Source: Akkermansiaceae bacterium (GTDB lineage: Bacteria > Verrucomicrobiota > Verrucomicrobiia > Verrucomicrobiales > DEV007). Taken from it: a stretch of DNA of 64,000 nucleotides. Where the stretch lies: assembly GCA_024233085.1 (NCBI GenBank), contig JACKQC010000007.1:1-64000 (forward strand). Direction: 5' to 3'. The notes under the pieces are model-generated. The model had not been told where the DNA came from, did not search any database, and worked only from the letters and a program-made list of their open reading frames with translations. Shown here one piece after another: positions 48,489 through 57,233 of the stretch. Each line of letters starts with the position of its first letter. Positions within the stretch are counted from its first letter, which is position 1. The translations under genes and the position numbers were made by a program.

Positions 48489-49852
48489 ATACCTTTCACT
48501 TCCCACCCGGCGCGGTAGGGCTCGGAGACCATGGCGTTGGCCGCGTCGTTGCCGACGAACTGGCCGGCCGCGTCGTCCCACTTCAGCTTCACGCCCGGCA
48601 GCCGCATGGCGACGGTGCCGAAAAGGACGCACTCCGTCATGCGGCCCGCGTAATCGAAATGGGCGCGCGGTTTTTCAGAAATCTCGCCCCGGATCGCGGC
48701 GGCGAAATTCTTGTGGTGATCTTCGGAGGGCAACTGCTCGATGGTTTCCTCGGAGGGTTTCCCGTCGCGATAGAGCTTCGGTCCGCCGCCGCCGTGGGGA
48801 ATCGCGAGCGCGCCCGAGGTGCCGATGACGACGGAACCGCTCTTCGGGATGTTTTCGACCCCGCCGACCGCCGCCGCCACCTCGGCGTCGGGGAACTGCT
48901 TTCCGTCGTACCAGACAAAGTCGAAGTCGCCGTCGGACAGGTCGTTGCCTTTCATGCGGTACTGGACCTTCGCGTCGAGCGGCCAACTGTCGGCGTCGAC
49001 CGGCCCGGGACCGTGGGAGACGATGGAGAGGGTAACCGGCGAGTTCAGCCCCATGAACCACGGGTGGTAGATGTGGCAGCCCATGTCTCCGAGCGTGCCG
49101 GTGCCGTAGCCGATGCGCTTGCGCCAGTTGCTGGGGTGAAATTCTCCCGCGACGAAGGGCCGCATTTTCGCCACCCCGATCCAGTGGTCCCAGTTCATGC
49201 CCTCGGGGATCGGGTCCTCGCGGGCGGGGAGCGGCGCCATCGAGCCCCAAGACTTCGGATTCATGCTGTGGACCGACCTGACCTTGCCGACGAGGCCGTC
49301 CTGGAGCGCTTTGACGGCCGTGCGGTTGCCGCTGCTGGAGGAGACCTGGATGCCCATCTGGGTCATGAGCCCGTTCGCCTCGGCATACTCGCGCAGGGCG
49401 CGCGACTCGTGCAGCAGGCGTGTGAGCGGTTTTTCGCAATAGGCGTGCTTGCCGAGCTGCATGCCGCTCATGGCGATGGGCGCGTGCATGTGATCGGGCG
49501 TGCCGACGACCACGGCATCGATGTTGCCGGCTTCCTTGTCGAGCAGCTCGCGCCAGTCGGCGTAAACCTTCGCGTCGGGAAAGCCCTTGGCGACATTGCC
49601 CAACCGGTTGGGATCGACCTCGGCCACCGCGACCAGCTTGCTGTTCGGCACGCCGGCCATGCTGACGAGATCGCCCCAGGCGCGGCCGTTGGCGCCGAAA
49701 TTCGCCCAGCGCAGGCTCTCGTTCGGCGACTGGCCGTTGACGGTCGTTTTCCAGCCAATGTAGGGCGCGGCCAGAGCGGCGCCCGCTCCGGCGGCGCGGC
49801 CGAGAAATCCGCGACGACTGAGGGACAGGGGTTTTTCGTTTGGGGAATTCAT
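48485..49852 (-). CDS. Tat-exported Gfo/Idh/MocA family oxidoreductase
   Basis: 455 aa. The Tat signal LSRRGFLGRAAGAGAALAAP is at residues about 11-30. Then come LRWANFGANGRAWGDLVSMAG (a divergent nucleotide-binding motif), VVVGTPDHMHAPIAMSGMQLGKHAYCEKPLTRLLHESRAL with the EKP signature, GIQVSSSSGNRTAVKALQDGLVGKV, and GTGTLGDMGCHIYHPWFMGL with the conserved D-x-x-C/I-H. It probably oxidises an extracytoplasmic sugar. It lies upstream of DUF1080 and the DHDPS-like gene on the same strand but a 187-bp repeat-rich gap intervenes, so operon membership is uncertain. The stop codon falls at the start of a dispersed repeat. Confidence 0.92.
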   Translation of the reverse strand: MNSPNEKPLSLSRRGFLGRAAGAGAALAAPYIGWKTTVNGQSPNESLRWANFGANGRAWGDLVSMAGVPNSKLVAVAEVDPNRLGNVAKGFPDAKVYADWRELLDKEAGNIDAVVVGTPDHMHAPIAMSGMQLGKHAYCEKPLTRLLHESRALREYAEANGLMTQMGIQVSSSSGNRTAVKALQDGLVGKVRSVHSMNPKSWGSMAPLPAREDPIPEGMNWDHWIGVAKMRPFVAGEFHPSNWRKRIGYGTGTLGDMGCHIYHPWFMGLNSPVTLSIVSHGPGPVDADSWPLDAKVQYRMKGNDLSDGDFDFVWYDGKQFPDAEVAAAVGGVENIPKSGSVVIGTSGALAIPHGGGGPKLYRDGKPSEETIEQLPSEDHHKNFAAAIRGEISEKPRAHFDYAGRMTECVLFGTVAMRLPGVKLKWDDAAGQFVGNDAANAMVSEPYRAGWEVKGI

Positions 49853-49920
49853 GGGCGGAGGATAGGAAAACCCGCCGGACCGGTCAACGGCGGGAACGCG
49901 GGCTTCCAACCGGGTCCGCG

Positions 49921-50035
49921 AAGGGATGCGAACGGGGAGCACGAAGGGGCGCGAATTCTTTTGAGCCACGAGGGGACACGACCGAACACAAATTTTTTGA
50001 ACCGCGAATGGACGCGAATTTACGCGAATGGTTTT
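49921..50035. repeat. CGCGAATGGACGCGAA-type dispersed repeat cluster
   Basis: Two or three imperfect units (for example TTTTGAACCGCGAATGGACG, from about 49994) lie in the 250-bp gap between a sulfatase and a Gfo/Idh gene. They are the same family as 48375-48488 but in the opposite orientation. No promoter could be picked out among them. Confidence 0.7.
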
Positions 50036-50102
50036 GGACAAATCCGGGACTTCCGCCCTTTCGATTCCCGATCTCCGACCCCCAGCCCCAAACCCCCGAG
50101 CC

Positions 50103-51977
50103 CTACTTCCCCTCCAGCTCAGCCACGATATCCGGCAGCAGGCGTCCCACGTAGCCGTCGACGCGCTCGGGTGACTGCTTCGGTTTGGTGGGCAGGGCCT
50201 TGATGTCGGCCAGACGCGGGCGGGCCTTCTCGTCGAGGTAATCGATCGCATTGCAGGCGGCGATGGCCTCGTAAACGTCGCCCGTGTCCATGTTGGCGCG
50301 CGCGATCAGCACGTCGAGCGCCTTCGCCGTGTCGTCCTCCGACCCGAACCGCCCCAGTGCCTCCGCCGCGACGATCGCCACGCTGCCACAGTCGTCGCCG
50401 AGAGCCTTTGCCAGCGCGTCGTGCCCGGCCGCGACACCGGCTTTCTCCTGGATCAGCAATCCGGTCGCGCCCCAGTAGCGGACGCCGCTGTCGGGGGAGT
50501 CGAGCAGCTTCACGATCGCGGGCAAGTCGTCCGCCTTTTGCGAAGTCGCGAGCTGCGCGGCGGCGAAGATGGCGTCGAAATCGAACCGCTTCGGATCGTG
50601 CCCCATCTCGTAGGGCGAGGTGGCGTCGCCCCGGGAGTGAATTTCCGCCTCGGGCAGCAGGCCGACATCCTTCACCGATTTGGCCCAGTCGGCGTGGGCG
50701 GCCCGCATTTTTTCGAGAATTTCTCGGTTGTCGGGAGAGTTGGCGAGGTTGTTGACTTCGTCGGGGTCGCTCTCGAGATCGTAGAGTTCCTCGGTCGGTT
50801 TTTTCTCCCAGAAACGCGACTGCGCGGCGTTGAGTTTCCCGGCGTGATAGAGGTCGTGCCAGACCTGGGTGGTCGGGGTCTGGAACATGTAACCGACATG
50901 CTGGCCGTAAATCCGGTGCGGCATGTAGTTGCGAATATAAATATAGCGTTTCCCGCGCACGGTCCGCACCATGTCGTAGCGCTCGTCCATCCGGCCGCGA
51001 AAACCGAAGCCGTATCCGGGATCGGCCGTCTGCTGGGAACCGGCGAAGGCGTGGCCCTGCATCCAGTCCGGCACGTCGACCCCCGCCAGGCTCAGCAGTG
51101 TCGGCGCCAGATCGATGAAACCCACCACCCGGTCGCTCGAGCCCCCGGGCGCGTAGTCCTTCGGCGCGAGGTGTTTCCACTTCTCCGGAAAATAGACGAT
51201 CAGCGGCACGTTGAGCCCCGAGTTGTAGGGCCAGCGCTTGCTCCGCGGCATGCCCGAGCCGTGGTCGCCGTAGTAGAAAACGATCGTGTCCTCCGTCACG
51301 CCCGAGTCGTCGAGTTCCCTGAGATTCTGCCCGGATATCTTGTCCATCATCGTGATCCGGTCGTAATACTGCGCCCAGTCCCTCCGGACCTCCGGGGTGT
51401 CGGGATGATAAGCCGGGATCGGCGCCTTGGCCGGGTCGTGGATGCGGTCCTTGTCGTCGATCTTGTTCCGGATCTGCGACTCGTGCGAGATGGTGCTGTT
51501 GAAGATCGCGAAAAACGGCGCGCCGGCCGGCCGGTTTTTCCAGTGAGCCTTCTTGCTCGACTCGTCCCAGATTTCGCCGGGTTTCCTCAGGTTGTAGTCC
51601 TCCTTCGAATTGTTGGTGCAGTAGTAGCCCGCCTCGCGGAGGAATTGCGGATACATCTTGAAGGCCGCCGGCAGCTTCGCCATCGAGCGCATGTGCTCGC
51701 CGCCCGTGCTCGGCGGGTAGAGGCCGGAAATGATCGTCGTCCGCGCCGGCGCGCAGACGGGGGCGTTCGAGAGGGCGTTGGTGTAGCGCATGCCCTTCGC
51801 GGCCAGCGCGTCGAGGTTCGGCGAGATGCTGTAGCTGTCGCCGTAGCAGCCGAGTTCGGGGCCGTTGTCCTCGCTGGTGATCCAAAGAATGTTCGGTTTG
51901 TCGGCGGCGAAACCGGCCGGCGCCACGGCGAGCAGCAGCCCGAAGAACAGCGGAAGCATGGGGGAAGACGTTTTCAT
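50103..51977 (-). CDS. Secreted sulfatase with C-terminal HEAT-like domain
   Basis: 624 aa with a signal peptide (MKTSSPMLPLFFGLLLAVAP..., ending FAAD). The sulfatase core has NILWITSEDNGPELGCYGD, the formylglycine motif C75-A-P-A-R79 in NAPVCAPARTTIISG, FNSTISHESQ, FYYGDHGSGMPRSKRWPYNSGLNVPL and TEELYDLESDPDEVNNLA. A C-terminal ~110 residues (LPAIVKLLDSPDSGVRYWGATGLLI; SVAIVAAEALGRFG) form HEAT-like helical repeats absent from most sulfatases. The group resembles heparan/N-sulfoglucosamine-type S1 sulfatases widespread in PVC bacteria. It needs a formylglycine-generating enzyme from elsewhere. It is flanked by repeat-rich gaps and is probably monocistronic. Confidence 0.93.
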   Translation of the reverse strand: MKTSSPMLPLFFGLLLAVAPAGFAADKPNILWITSEDNGPELGCYGDSYSISPNLDALAAKGMRYTNALSNAPVCAPARTTIISGLYPPSTGGEHMRSMAKLPAAFKMYPQFLREAGYYCTNNSKEDYNLRKPGEIWDESSKKAHWKNRPAGAPFFAIFNSTISHESQIRNKIDDKDRIHDPAKAPIPAYHPDTPEVRRDWAQYYDRITMMDKISGQNLRELDDSGVTEDTIVFYYGDHGSGMPRSKRWPYNSGLNVPLIVYFPEKWKHLAPKDYAPGGSSDRVVGFIDLAPTLLSLAGVDVPDWMQGHAFAGSQQTADPGYGFGFRGRMDERYDMVRTVRGKRYIYIRNYMPHRIYGQHVGYMFQTPTTQVWHDLYHAGKLNAAQSRFWEKKPTEELYDLESDPDEVNNLANSPDNREILEKMRAAHADWAKSVKDVGLLPEAEIHSRGDATSPYEMGHDPKRFDFDAIFAAAQLATSQKADDLPAIVKLLDSPDSGVRYWGATGLLIQEKAGVAAGHDALAKALGDDCGSVAIVAAEALGRFGSEDDTAKALDVLIARANMDTGDVYEAIAACNAIDYLDEKARPRLADIKALPTKPKQSPERVDGYVGRLLPDIVAELEGK

Positions 51978-52040
51978 GGGACGTTCTCTTTAGCCCGAAT
52001 CCACCCGGAAAGACAGGCCCTTTTTGCGGCCCACAACCCG

Positions 52041-52256
52041 TGGCATGGGCATCCTGCCCATGATTTCGCTTAGGCCGCGTTCATCCGAAAAGCCACGGTT
52101 CGAAACCTCCCCGTGTCCGGCATTCAATCCGGTGGGGCGAGCCGTCCCCTTACCCCGGGCGAGCGTCCGCCAAAAGAATCCGGCCAAGAGACCGATCCAA
52201 CGCGAAATCGAAAACCGCCGGAGCAAACGCCGGCTCGGCGCCTCGCCCCATCACCT
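52041..52256. repeat. CATGGGCAT palindrome plus family B copy 3
   Basis: The palindrome TGGCATGGGCATCCTGCCCA (from 52041) is followed by a family-B element (left arm 52131-52150, right arm 52231-52256) with diverged arms. Together they fill the 328-bp gap between the sulfatase and DUF1501 genes. Nothing else is recognised there. Confidence 0.65.
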
Positions 52257-52305
52257 TCTCCATTGCCGCGCGCCCCGAGGCCCAACCCAAAACTGTCGAG
52301 TCGAT

Positions 52306-53763
52306 TCAGCCCAGCAATTCGGGAATGGCGTGCGCGCCGTCCACGCCGGTGAGGCGGGCGTCCAAGCCTTGGTACTTGAACGAAAAACGGGTGTGATCGA
52401 TTCCGAGGGCGTGGAGGACGGTGGCGTTCAGGTCGTTGATGTGGACGGGGTCTTTCACGATGTTGTAGGCGTAATCGTCGGTCTCGCCGTGATCGAATCC
52501 GGCCTTGAACCCGCCGCCGGCGATCCAGGTCGAAAAACAGCGGCCGTGATGGTCGCGACCGTGGTTGGTCTCCGACAGCTTGCCCTGGCTGTAAATGGTG
52601 CGGCCGAATTCGCCGCCAAAAATGACCACGGTGTCGTCGAGCATGCCGCGCTCCTCCAGATCGCGAACCAGCGCCGCGGCGGGCTGGTCGACGGACTCGC
52701 AGTTTTTTCTCAGATCGGCGGGCAGGTTGCCGTGCTGGTCCCAGCCGCGATGAAACAGTTGGATAAAGCGCACGCCGCGCTCGGCCATGCGCCGGGCGAG
52801 GAGGCAGTTCGCGGCGAAGCTGCCTTTTTCCTTCGATCGCGGGCCGTAGCTGTCGAAGACATGATCCGGCTCGCGGGAGACATCCATCAGGTCGGGAACG
52901 GAGGTCTGCATGCGGAAGGCCATTTCGTACTGGGAAATGCGCGCCTCGATTTCCGGGTCGCGCACGGCGGCGAGGCGTTCCCGGTTCAGCGAAGCCAGGC
53001 CGTCGAGCATCGAACGCCGCAGGCCCCGGTCGATGCCCTTCGGATCGGTCAGGTAAAGGACGGGATCGTTGCCGCCGCGGAACTGAACCCCCTGATGCTG
53101 GGACGGCAGAAAACCCGCGCCCCAGAGCCGCGAGTAAAGCGCCTGGCCGGGCCGCGCGCCGACGGAGATCATGGTGACGTAGGCGGGCAGGTTGTCCGAC
53201 AGGCTCCCGAGCCCGTAGGAGAGCCAGGCGCCCAGGCTGGGCCGGCCGAACTGCTGGGTGCCGGTGTTGATGTAGGTGATGGCCGGGTCGTGGTTGATCG
53301 CCTCGGTGTTCATCGAGCGGACGATCGTGATCTTGTCCGCGATCTTCGCGGTATGCGGCAGCACCTCGGTGTTCATCCAGGTGCCGCGCTCCCCGACCCG
53401 CTCGAACTCGAACATCGGCGCCACGCAGGGAAAGGTCTTCTGTCCGCTGGTCATGCCGGTGATGCGCTGGCCGTTGCGGATGGAGTCGGGCAGCTCCGTG
53501 CCGTGCAGCTTTCGCATCGCCGGCTTGTAGTCGAACAGGTCGATGTGGCTCGGCCCGCCGGCCATGAAAAGATAGATCACCCGCTTCGCCGTAGGCGCGT
53601 GATGGGGAAACCCGGGCAGTCCGCCGTTCGAGGCCGCCGCCGCCCCGGCGGCGAGTTCGCGTCCCAGCAGCGAGGCCAGGGCCGTTCCACCAACCAACCG
53701 AGCGCTCCGGCCCAGAAAGGCTCGGCGTATCAGGTCGCTTTGAAAATGAGAGGGAGCGTTCAT
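52306..53763 (-). CDS. DUF1501 domain exported protein
   Basis: 485 aa. An N-terminal Tat-like signal (DLIRRAFLGRSARLVGGTALASLL) precedes the DUF1501 domain: KRVIYLFMAGGPSHIDLFDYKPAMRKLHG, ACVAPMFEF-like FPCVAPMFEFERVGERGTWMNTEVLPHTAKIADKITIVRSMNTEAINHDPA, LGAWLSYGLGSLSDNLPAYV, and VVIFGGEFGRTIYSQGK followed by GRDHHGRCFSTWIAGGG. The fold is related to sulfatase/alkaline phosphatase superfamily members, but the function is unestablished. DUF1501 genes pair with DUF1549/DUF1553 genes in PVC genomes. Here the partner lies 130 bp upstream on the same strand, across a short dispersed repeat. The start at 53763 is set by the signal sequence. Confidence 0.93.
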   Translation of the reverse strand: MNAPSHFQSDLIRRAFLGRSARLVGGTALASLLGRELAAGAAAASNGGLPGFPHHAPTAKRVIYLFMAGGPSHIDLFDYKPAMRKLHGTELPDSIRNGQRITGMTSGQKTFPCVAPMFEFERVGERGTWMNTEVLPHTAKIADKITIVRSMNTEAINHDPAITYINTGTQQFGRPSLGAWLSYGLGSLSDNLPAYVTMISVGARPGQALYSRLWGAGFLPSQHQGVQFRGGNDPVLYLTDPKGIDRGLRRSMLDGLASLNRERLAAVRDPEIEARISQYEMAFRMQTSVPDLMDVSREPDHVFDSYGPRSKEKGSFAANCLLARRMAERGVRFIQLFHRGWDQHGNLPADLRKNCESVDQPAAALVRDLEERGMLDDTVVIFGGEFGRTIYSQGKLSETNHGRDHHGRCFSTWIAGGGFKAGFDHGETDDYAYNIVKDPVHINDLNATVLHALGIDHTRFSFKYQGLDARLTGVDGAHAIPELLG

Positions 53764-53783
53764 GACGAAAAGCGGCGGGAATT

Positions 53784-53880
53784 TGAAACCGCGGATGACG
53801 CGGATTTTTCTAAATTTAATAAGCGAAGACAAGCGGTTCCAAAAACATCAGCGAAAATCAGCGTCCGTCAGCGGTTCGGA
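53784..53880. repeat. Dispersed repeat of the GCGGATGACGCGGAT / ATCAGCGTCCGTCAGCGG type
   Basis: The 130-bp gap between the DUF1549/1553 and DUF1501 genes contains two halves, AACCGCGGATGACGCGGATT (from about 53788) and AAAATCAGCGTCCGTCAGCG (from about 53856). They surround an A/T-rich stretch. Repeats of this kind are scattered in many Verrucomicrobiota genomes. Confidence 0.6.
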
Positions 53881-53893
53881 AAGAGTCGGCGGT

Positions 53894-56800
53894 TCAGTTG
53901 CGATTCAGCACTTCGTCGAGGTTCAGCACCAGGCTCGCCACCAGGGTCCACGCGGCGTGATCGGCGGCGTCGAGGGATTCGTCGCGCGGCGACTCGCCGG
54001 CGGCGAGGAGTTCGCCGGCCATGTCGGGATGGGCGCGGTATTTCGCGAGGCCGTCGCGATAGATGTCGAGCAGCACGGAGAGTTCGCGGCTGTTTGGTTC
54101 ACGGGCGGTGGCGGTCTCGAAGGCGAAACCCGCCCGCGATTCGGGGGTGGCGCCGCCTTTTTTCACAATTCTCTCGGCAAAATGCCGCGACGCCTCGAGC
54201 ATCTGGACGTCGTTCATCGCCGCGAGCGCCTGGAGCGGGGTGTTGGTGACGGGGCGCCTGAGGACGCAGAACTCCCGCGTCGGGGCGTCGAAAATCTGCA
54301 TCGCCGGGGGCGGCGCGGATCGTTTCCAGTAGGTGTAGAGACTGCGGCGGTGGAGTTTTTGCTCGTGATCCTGGACAAACTTCGGGTTGCCGCCGAGGCC
54401 CACCTCGGCCCAGAGTCCGGGCGGCTGGTAGGGTTTCACGCCGGGGCCGCCGATCTCGTCGCGCCGCAGCAGCCCGGCGAGGTCGAGGGCGTTGTCGCGG
54501 ATGAATTCAGCCGGCAGGCGAAACCGCGGCGCGCGGGCGAGGAGCCGGTTGGCGGGGTCCGCCGCCCCGTCTCCGGATCGCAGATCCGAGCTTTGCCGGT
54601 AGGTCTCGGACAGCACGATCCGGCGGATGAGCCGTTTCACGTCCCAGCCCGACTCGCGAAAATCGACCGCCAGCCAGTCCAGCAGTTCGGGATGACTGGG
54701 AAAGGCGCCCTGCGATCCGAAGTCGGCCGGCGTCTCCACGATCCCGGCGCCGAAGAACAATTGCCACACCTGATTCGCCGCCACCCGGGCCGTCAGCGGA
54801 TGCTCGGAGGCAAACAGCCAGCGCGCCAGCCCGAGGCGGTTCGGCGGCGCGTCCGCCGGCAGCGGCGGCAGAATGGCGGGGACGCCCGGGGCGATCGCCT
54901 CGTCCTCGATGGGCTGGTCGTAGGCGCCGCGGTTGAGCCGGTAGGTCGGCCGCATTTTTTCCGGCGGATTGTCCTGCATGACCATCACCGTCGTCTTGCC
55001 GCTGAGAATCCGCCGTTTCTCGCGGACGGCCCCGATTTCCTCGGAGAGGTCGCGGCGGTAGGCGTTGGCGGTGGAGGAAAGATAGTGATGGTAGGAGAGT
55101 CTTTTCTGCTCGGCGGTGCGCTTCGCCGGGGCGGTGGCGTTGGCCTCGGCGACGAGGTCGCGGGTCAGGCCGGCGATTTCCTCCGGCTTCAGCGCGCGAT
55201 CGTAAACACGGAGGTCGTCGGCCTCCCCCTTGAAAAAAGCCGAGGCCGATCGGCCGCCGACGCGGAAGGGCACGTCGTTTCTCAGGGTGCCGGTCAGCTT
55301 CTTGCCGCCCACCAGGCGGGTGGGCGTTTCCTTTCCGTCGATGTAAACGTGGACGCCCTTCGCCTCGCCGCCGCCGTCGTGGGTCACCACGACGTGCTGC
55401 CATCGGCCCGGCGTCAGGACGGTGTCGGACACGACCTTGATCGCGTTGTCGGGCCAGGAATGGATCAGGTGGGTGCCGGGCCGGCCCTGTTCGAGCCAGA
55501 AATCGTAGCCGCGATAGGCGTTCGGATCGTCCATCTTCGCGAAAACGGCGCCCGACACGGCCGACTCGAGTTTCAGCCAGGCCGCGAAGGTCAGTGGTGT
55601 CTTGTTGTCGTAAGCCGAAAAATCGTCCGCCTCGAAGACCGTCTGCCCGTCGAACTGAAGGCCGTGTCCGGCGCCGGCGCGTTCGGCGGTTTTCACGCCC
55701 GGCCCGACGGCGACGGCGTCGCGGCGCTGGATCAGGTCGATCAGGGTGACGCCGGAAGGTTCGTCGAGCGGAAACCAATGACGCAGCCCCTCGTGCGACT
55801 TCGCGGCGTCGAGGGCGGGCGGCGATTTCCCGTCGAGCTGGGTTTTCCACTTCGCGTAGGCGTCTCGCGCGGCGGCCTCGGATTTTTTCGCGACCTCGGC
55901 GGCCTTTTTCAGCTTTTGCTCGACGGCGCGCAGGGCGTCTTCCTCGACGGGAGTGACGACCTCGACCACCGGCGCCTGGTTGCCCTTGCGCGTCTGCATG
56001 CCGGGGTCGGCGGTGTTGTTGAAGAAGGCGTAGAATTGGTAATACTCCCGCTGCGAGATGGGGTCGTATTTGTGCTCGTGGCATTGGCCGCACTCCATCG
56101 ACAGGCCGAGCCAGACGTTCGAGGTCGTCTTCACGCGGTCCACGACGTAGCTGACGCGCAGCTCCTCGGGAATGGCGCCGCCCTCGTCGGACGAGGGATG
56201 ATTCCGGTTAAATCCGGAGGCGATTTTCTGAGAAACGGACGCGTTCGGCAGCAGGTCGCCGGCGAGTTGCTCGATGGAGAAGCGGTCGAAGGGCATGTTT
56301 TCGTTGTAGGCGTTCACCACCCAGTCGCGCCACGGCCACATGTCGCGCGGACCGTCGGCGTGCATCACGGAAGTGTCCCCGTAGCGCGACGCGTCGAGCC
56401 AGTGGGTCGCCATGCGCTCGCCGAAATGCTTCGAGGCCAGCAGCCGGTCCACCAGCGCGGCGTAGGCGCCGGGCGAGGCGTCGGCGACGAAAGCCTCGAC
56501 CTCCCCGCGGGTCGGAGGCAGGCCGGTGAGGTCGAGCGTCAGGCGCCGGATCAGCGCGCGGCGGTCGGCTTCCGGCGAGGGCGTCAGGCCCTTCGCCTCA
56601 AGACCCGCGCGAATGAAGCGGTCGATCGGCGAGGATACGCCCTCGACGACGGGCGGCTCGGTCTTTCGCGGCGCGACGAAGGACCAGTGATCCGTCCATT
56701 CGGCGCCCGACTCGATCCAGCGCCGGAGCAGGTTCTTCTGATCCGGGGTGAGGCGCTTGTTCGACTTCGGCGGCGGCATCAGGTCGTCCGCCTCGCCGGT

Positions 56801-57085
56801 GACGATGCGGCGCCAGGCCTCGGACTTTTCCAGATCTCCGGGGACCAGGGCAAAAACGCCCTCGTCGTTTTTCGCGAAGGCGGCCTCCTTCAGGTCGAGC
56901 CGCAGACCGGCCTCGCGATGCGCCTCATCCGGTCCGTGGCAGTAGATGCAGTTGTCGGAGAGGATGGGCCGGATGTCGCGGGCGAAATCGATCGTGTCCG
57001 CCCCGGGCGCCGATCCGGGGAATGCGGCGGAAAAAAGGGCGGCCGTCAGGATCGATGCGGCGCGGGCGGCAGGGCTCGTCATCAT
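53894..57085 (-). CDS. DUF1549/LamG/DUF1553 secreted protein with planctomycete-type cytochrome domain
   Basis: 1063 aa with a signal peptide (residues about 1-29). The PSCyt1 heme motif is C46-I-Y-C49-H50 in the HGPDEAHREAGLRLD context. DUF1549 (about 125-330) carries WVVNAYNENMPFDRFSIEQLAGDLLP and MECGQCHEHKYDPISQREYYQ with a second CxxCH. A coiled stretch (about 385-425) follows, then a LamG/concanavalin domain (about 440-620) for carbohydrate binding, and DUF1553 with NRLGLARWLFASEHPLTARVAANQVWQLFFGAGIV and FRLPAEFIRDNALDLAGLL. Unlike the paralogue at 1-2615 it has LamG in place of a discoidin-like segment. It is probably the partner of the DUF1501 gene downstream. The MM start at 57085 or 57082 gives a clean signal. 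Confidence 0.94.
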   Translation of the reverse strand: MMTSPAARAASILTAALFSAAFPGSAPGADTIDFARDIRPILSDNCIYCHGPDEAHREAGLRLDLKEAAFAKNDEGVFALVPGDLEKSEAWRRIVTGEADDLMPPPKSNKRLTPDQKNLLRRWIESGAEWTDHWSFVAPRKTEPPVVEGVSSPIDRFIRAGLEAKGLTPSPEADRRALIRRLTLDLTGLPPTRGEVEAFVADASPGAYAALVDRLLASKHFGERMATHWLDASRYGDTSVMHADGPRDMWPWRDWVVNAYNENMPFDRFSIEQLAGDLLPNASVSQKIASGFNRNHPSSDEGGAIPEELRVSYVVDRVKTTSNVWLGLSMECGQCHEHKYDPISQREYYQFYAFFNNTADPGMQTRKGNQAPVVEVVTPVEEDALRAVEQKLKKAAEVAKKSEAAARDAYAKWKTQLDGKSPPALDAAKSHEGLRHWFPLDEPSGVTLIDLIQRRDAVAVGPGVKTAERAGAGHGLQFDGQTVFEADDFSAYDNKTPLTFAAWLKLESAVSGAVFAKMDDPNAYRGYDFWLEQGRPGTHLIHSWPDNAIKVVSDTVLTPGRWQHVVVTHDGGGEAKGVHVYIDGKETPTRLVGGKKLTGTLRNDVPFRVGGRSASAFFKGEADDLRVYDRALKPEEIAGLTRDLVAEANATAPAKRTAEQKRLSYHHYLSSTANAYRRDLSEEIGAVREKRRILSGKTTVMVMQDNPPEKMRPTYRLNRGAYDQPIEDEAIAPGVPAILPPLPADAPPNRLGLARWLFASEHPLTARVAANQVWQLFFGAGIVETPADFGSQGAFPSHPELLDWLAVDFRESGWDVKRLIRRIVLSETYRQSSDLRSGDGAADPANRLLARAPRFRLPAEFIRDNALDLAGLLRRDEIGGPGVKPYQPPGLWAEVGLGGNPKFVQDHEQKLHRRSLYTYWKRSAPPPAMQIFDAPTREFCVLRRPVTNTPLQALAAMNDVQMLEASRHFAERIVKKGGATPESRAGFAFETATAREPNSRELSVLLDIYRDGLAKYRAHPDMAGELLAAGESPRDESLDAADHAAWTLVASLVLNLDEVLNRN

Positions 57086-57233
57086 GCGGCTCAAACGATA
57101 GCGCCCGACCGCTCCGAGGTCATTTGGCGCGTTTGGGCCGGACCGCCCCGCGCCCCGCACGCCGATGCGCGGGTGGATTCGGCCTCGAGGCGGTCGAGAA
57201 TGGCGGCATCCTGACCCGCGTCGTCCCGCTCTC

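Noticed and set aside
53762..57214. A 1150-codon open frame on the plus strand
   Set aside because: It is antisense to the DUF1549/LamG/DUF1553 gene, has low-complexity R/G/A-rich composition and no motifs.
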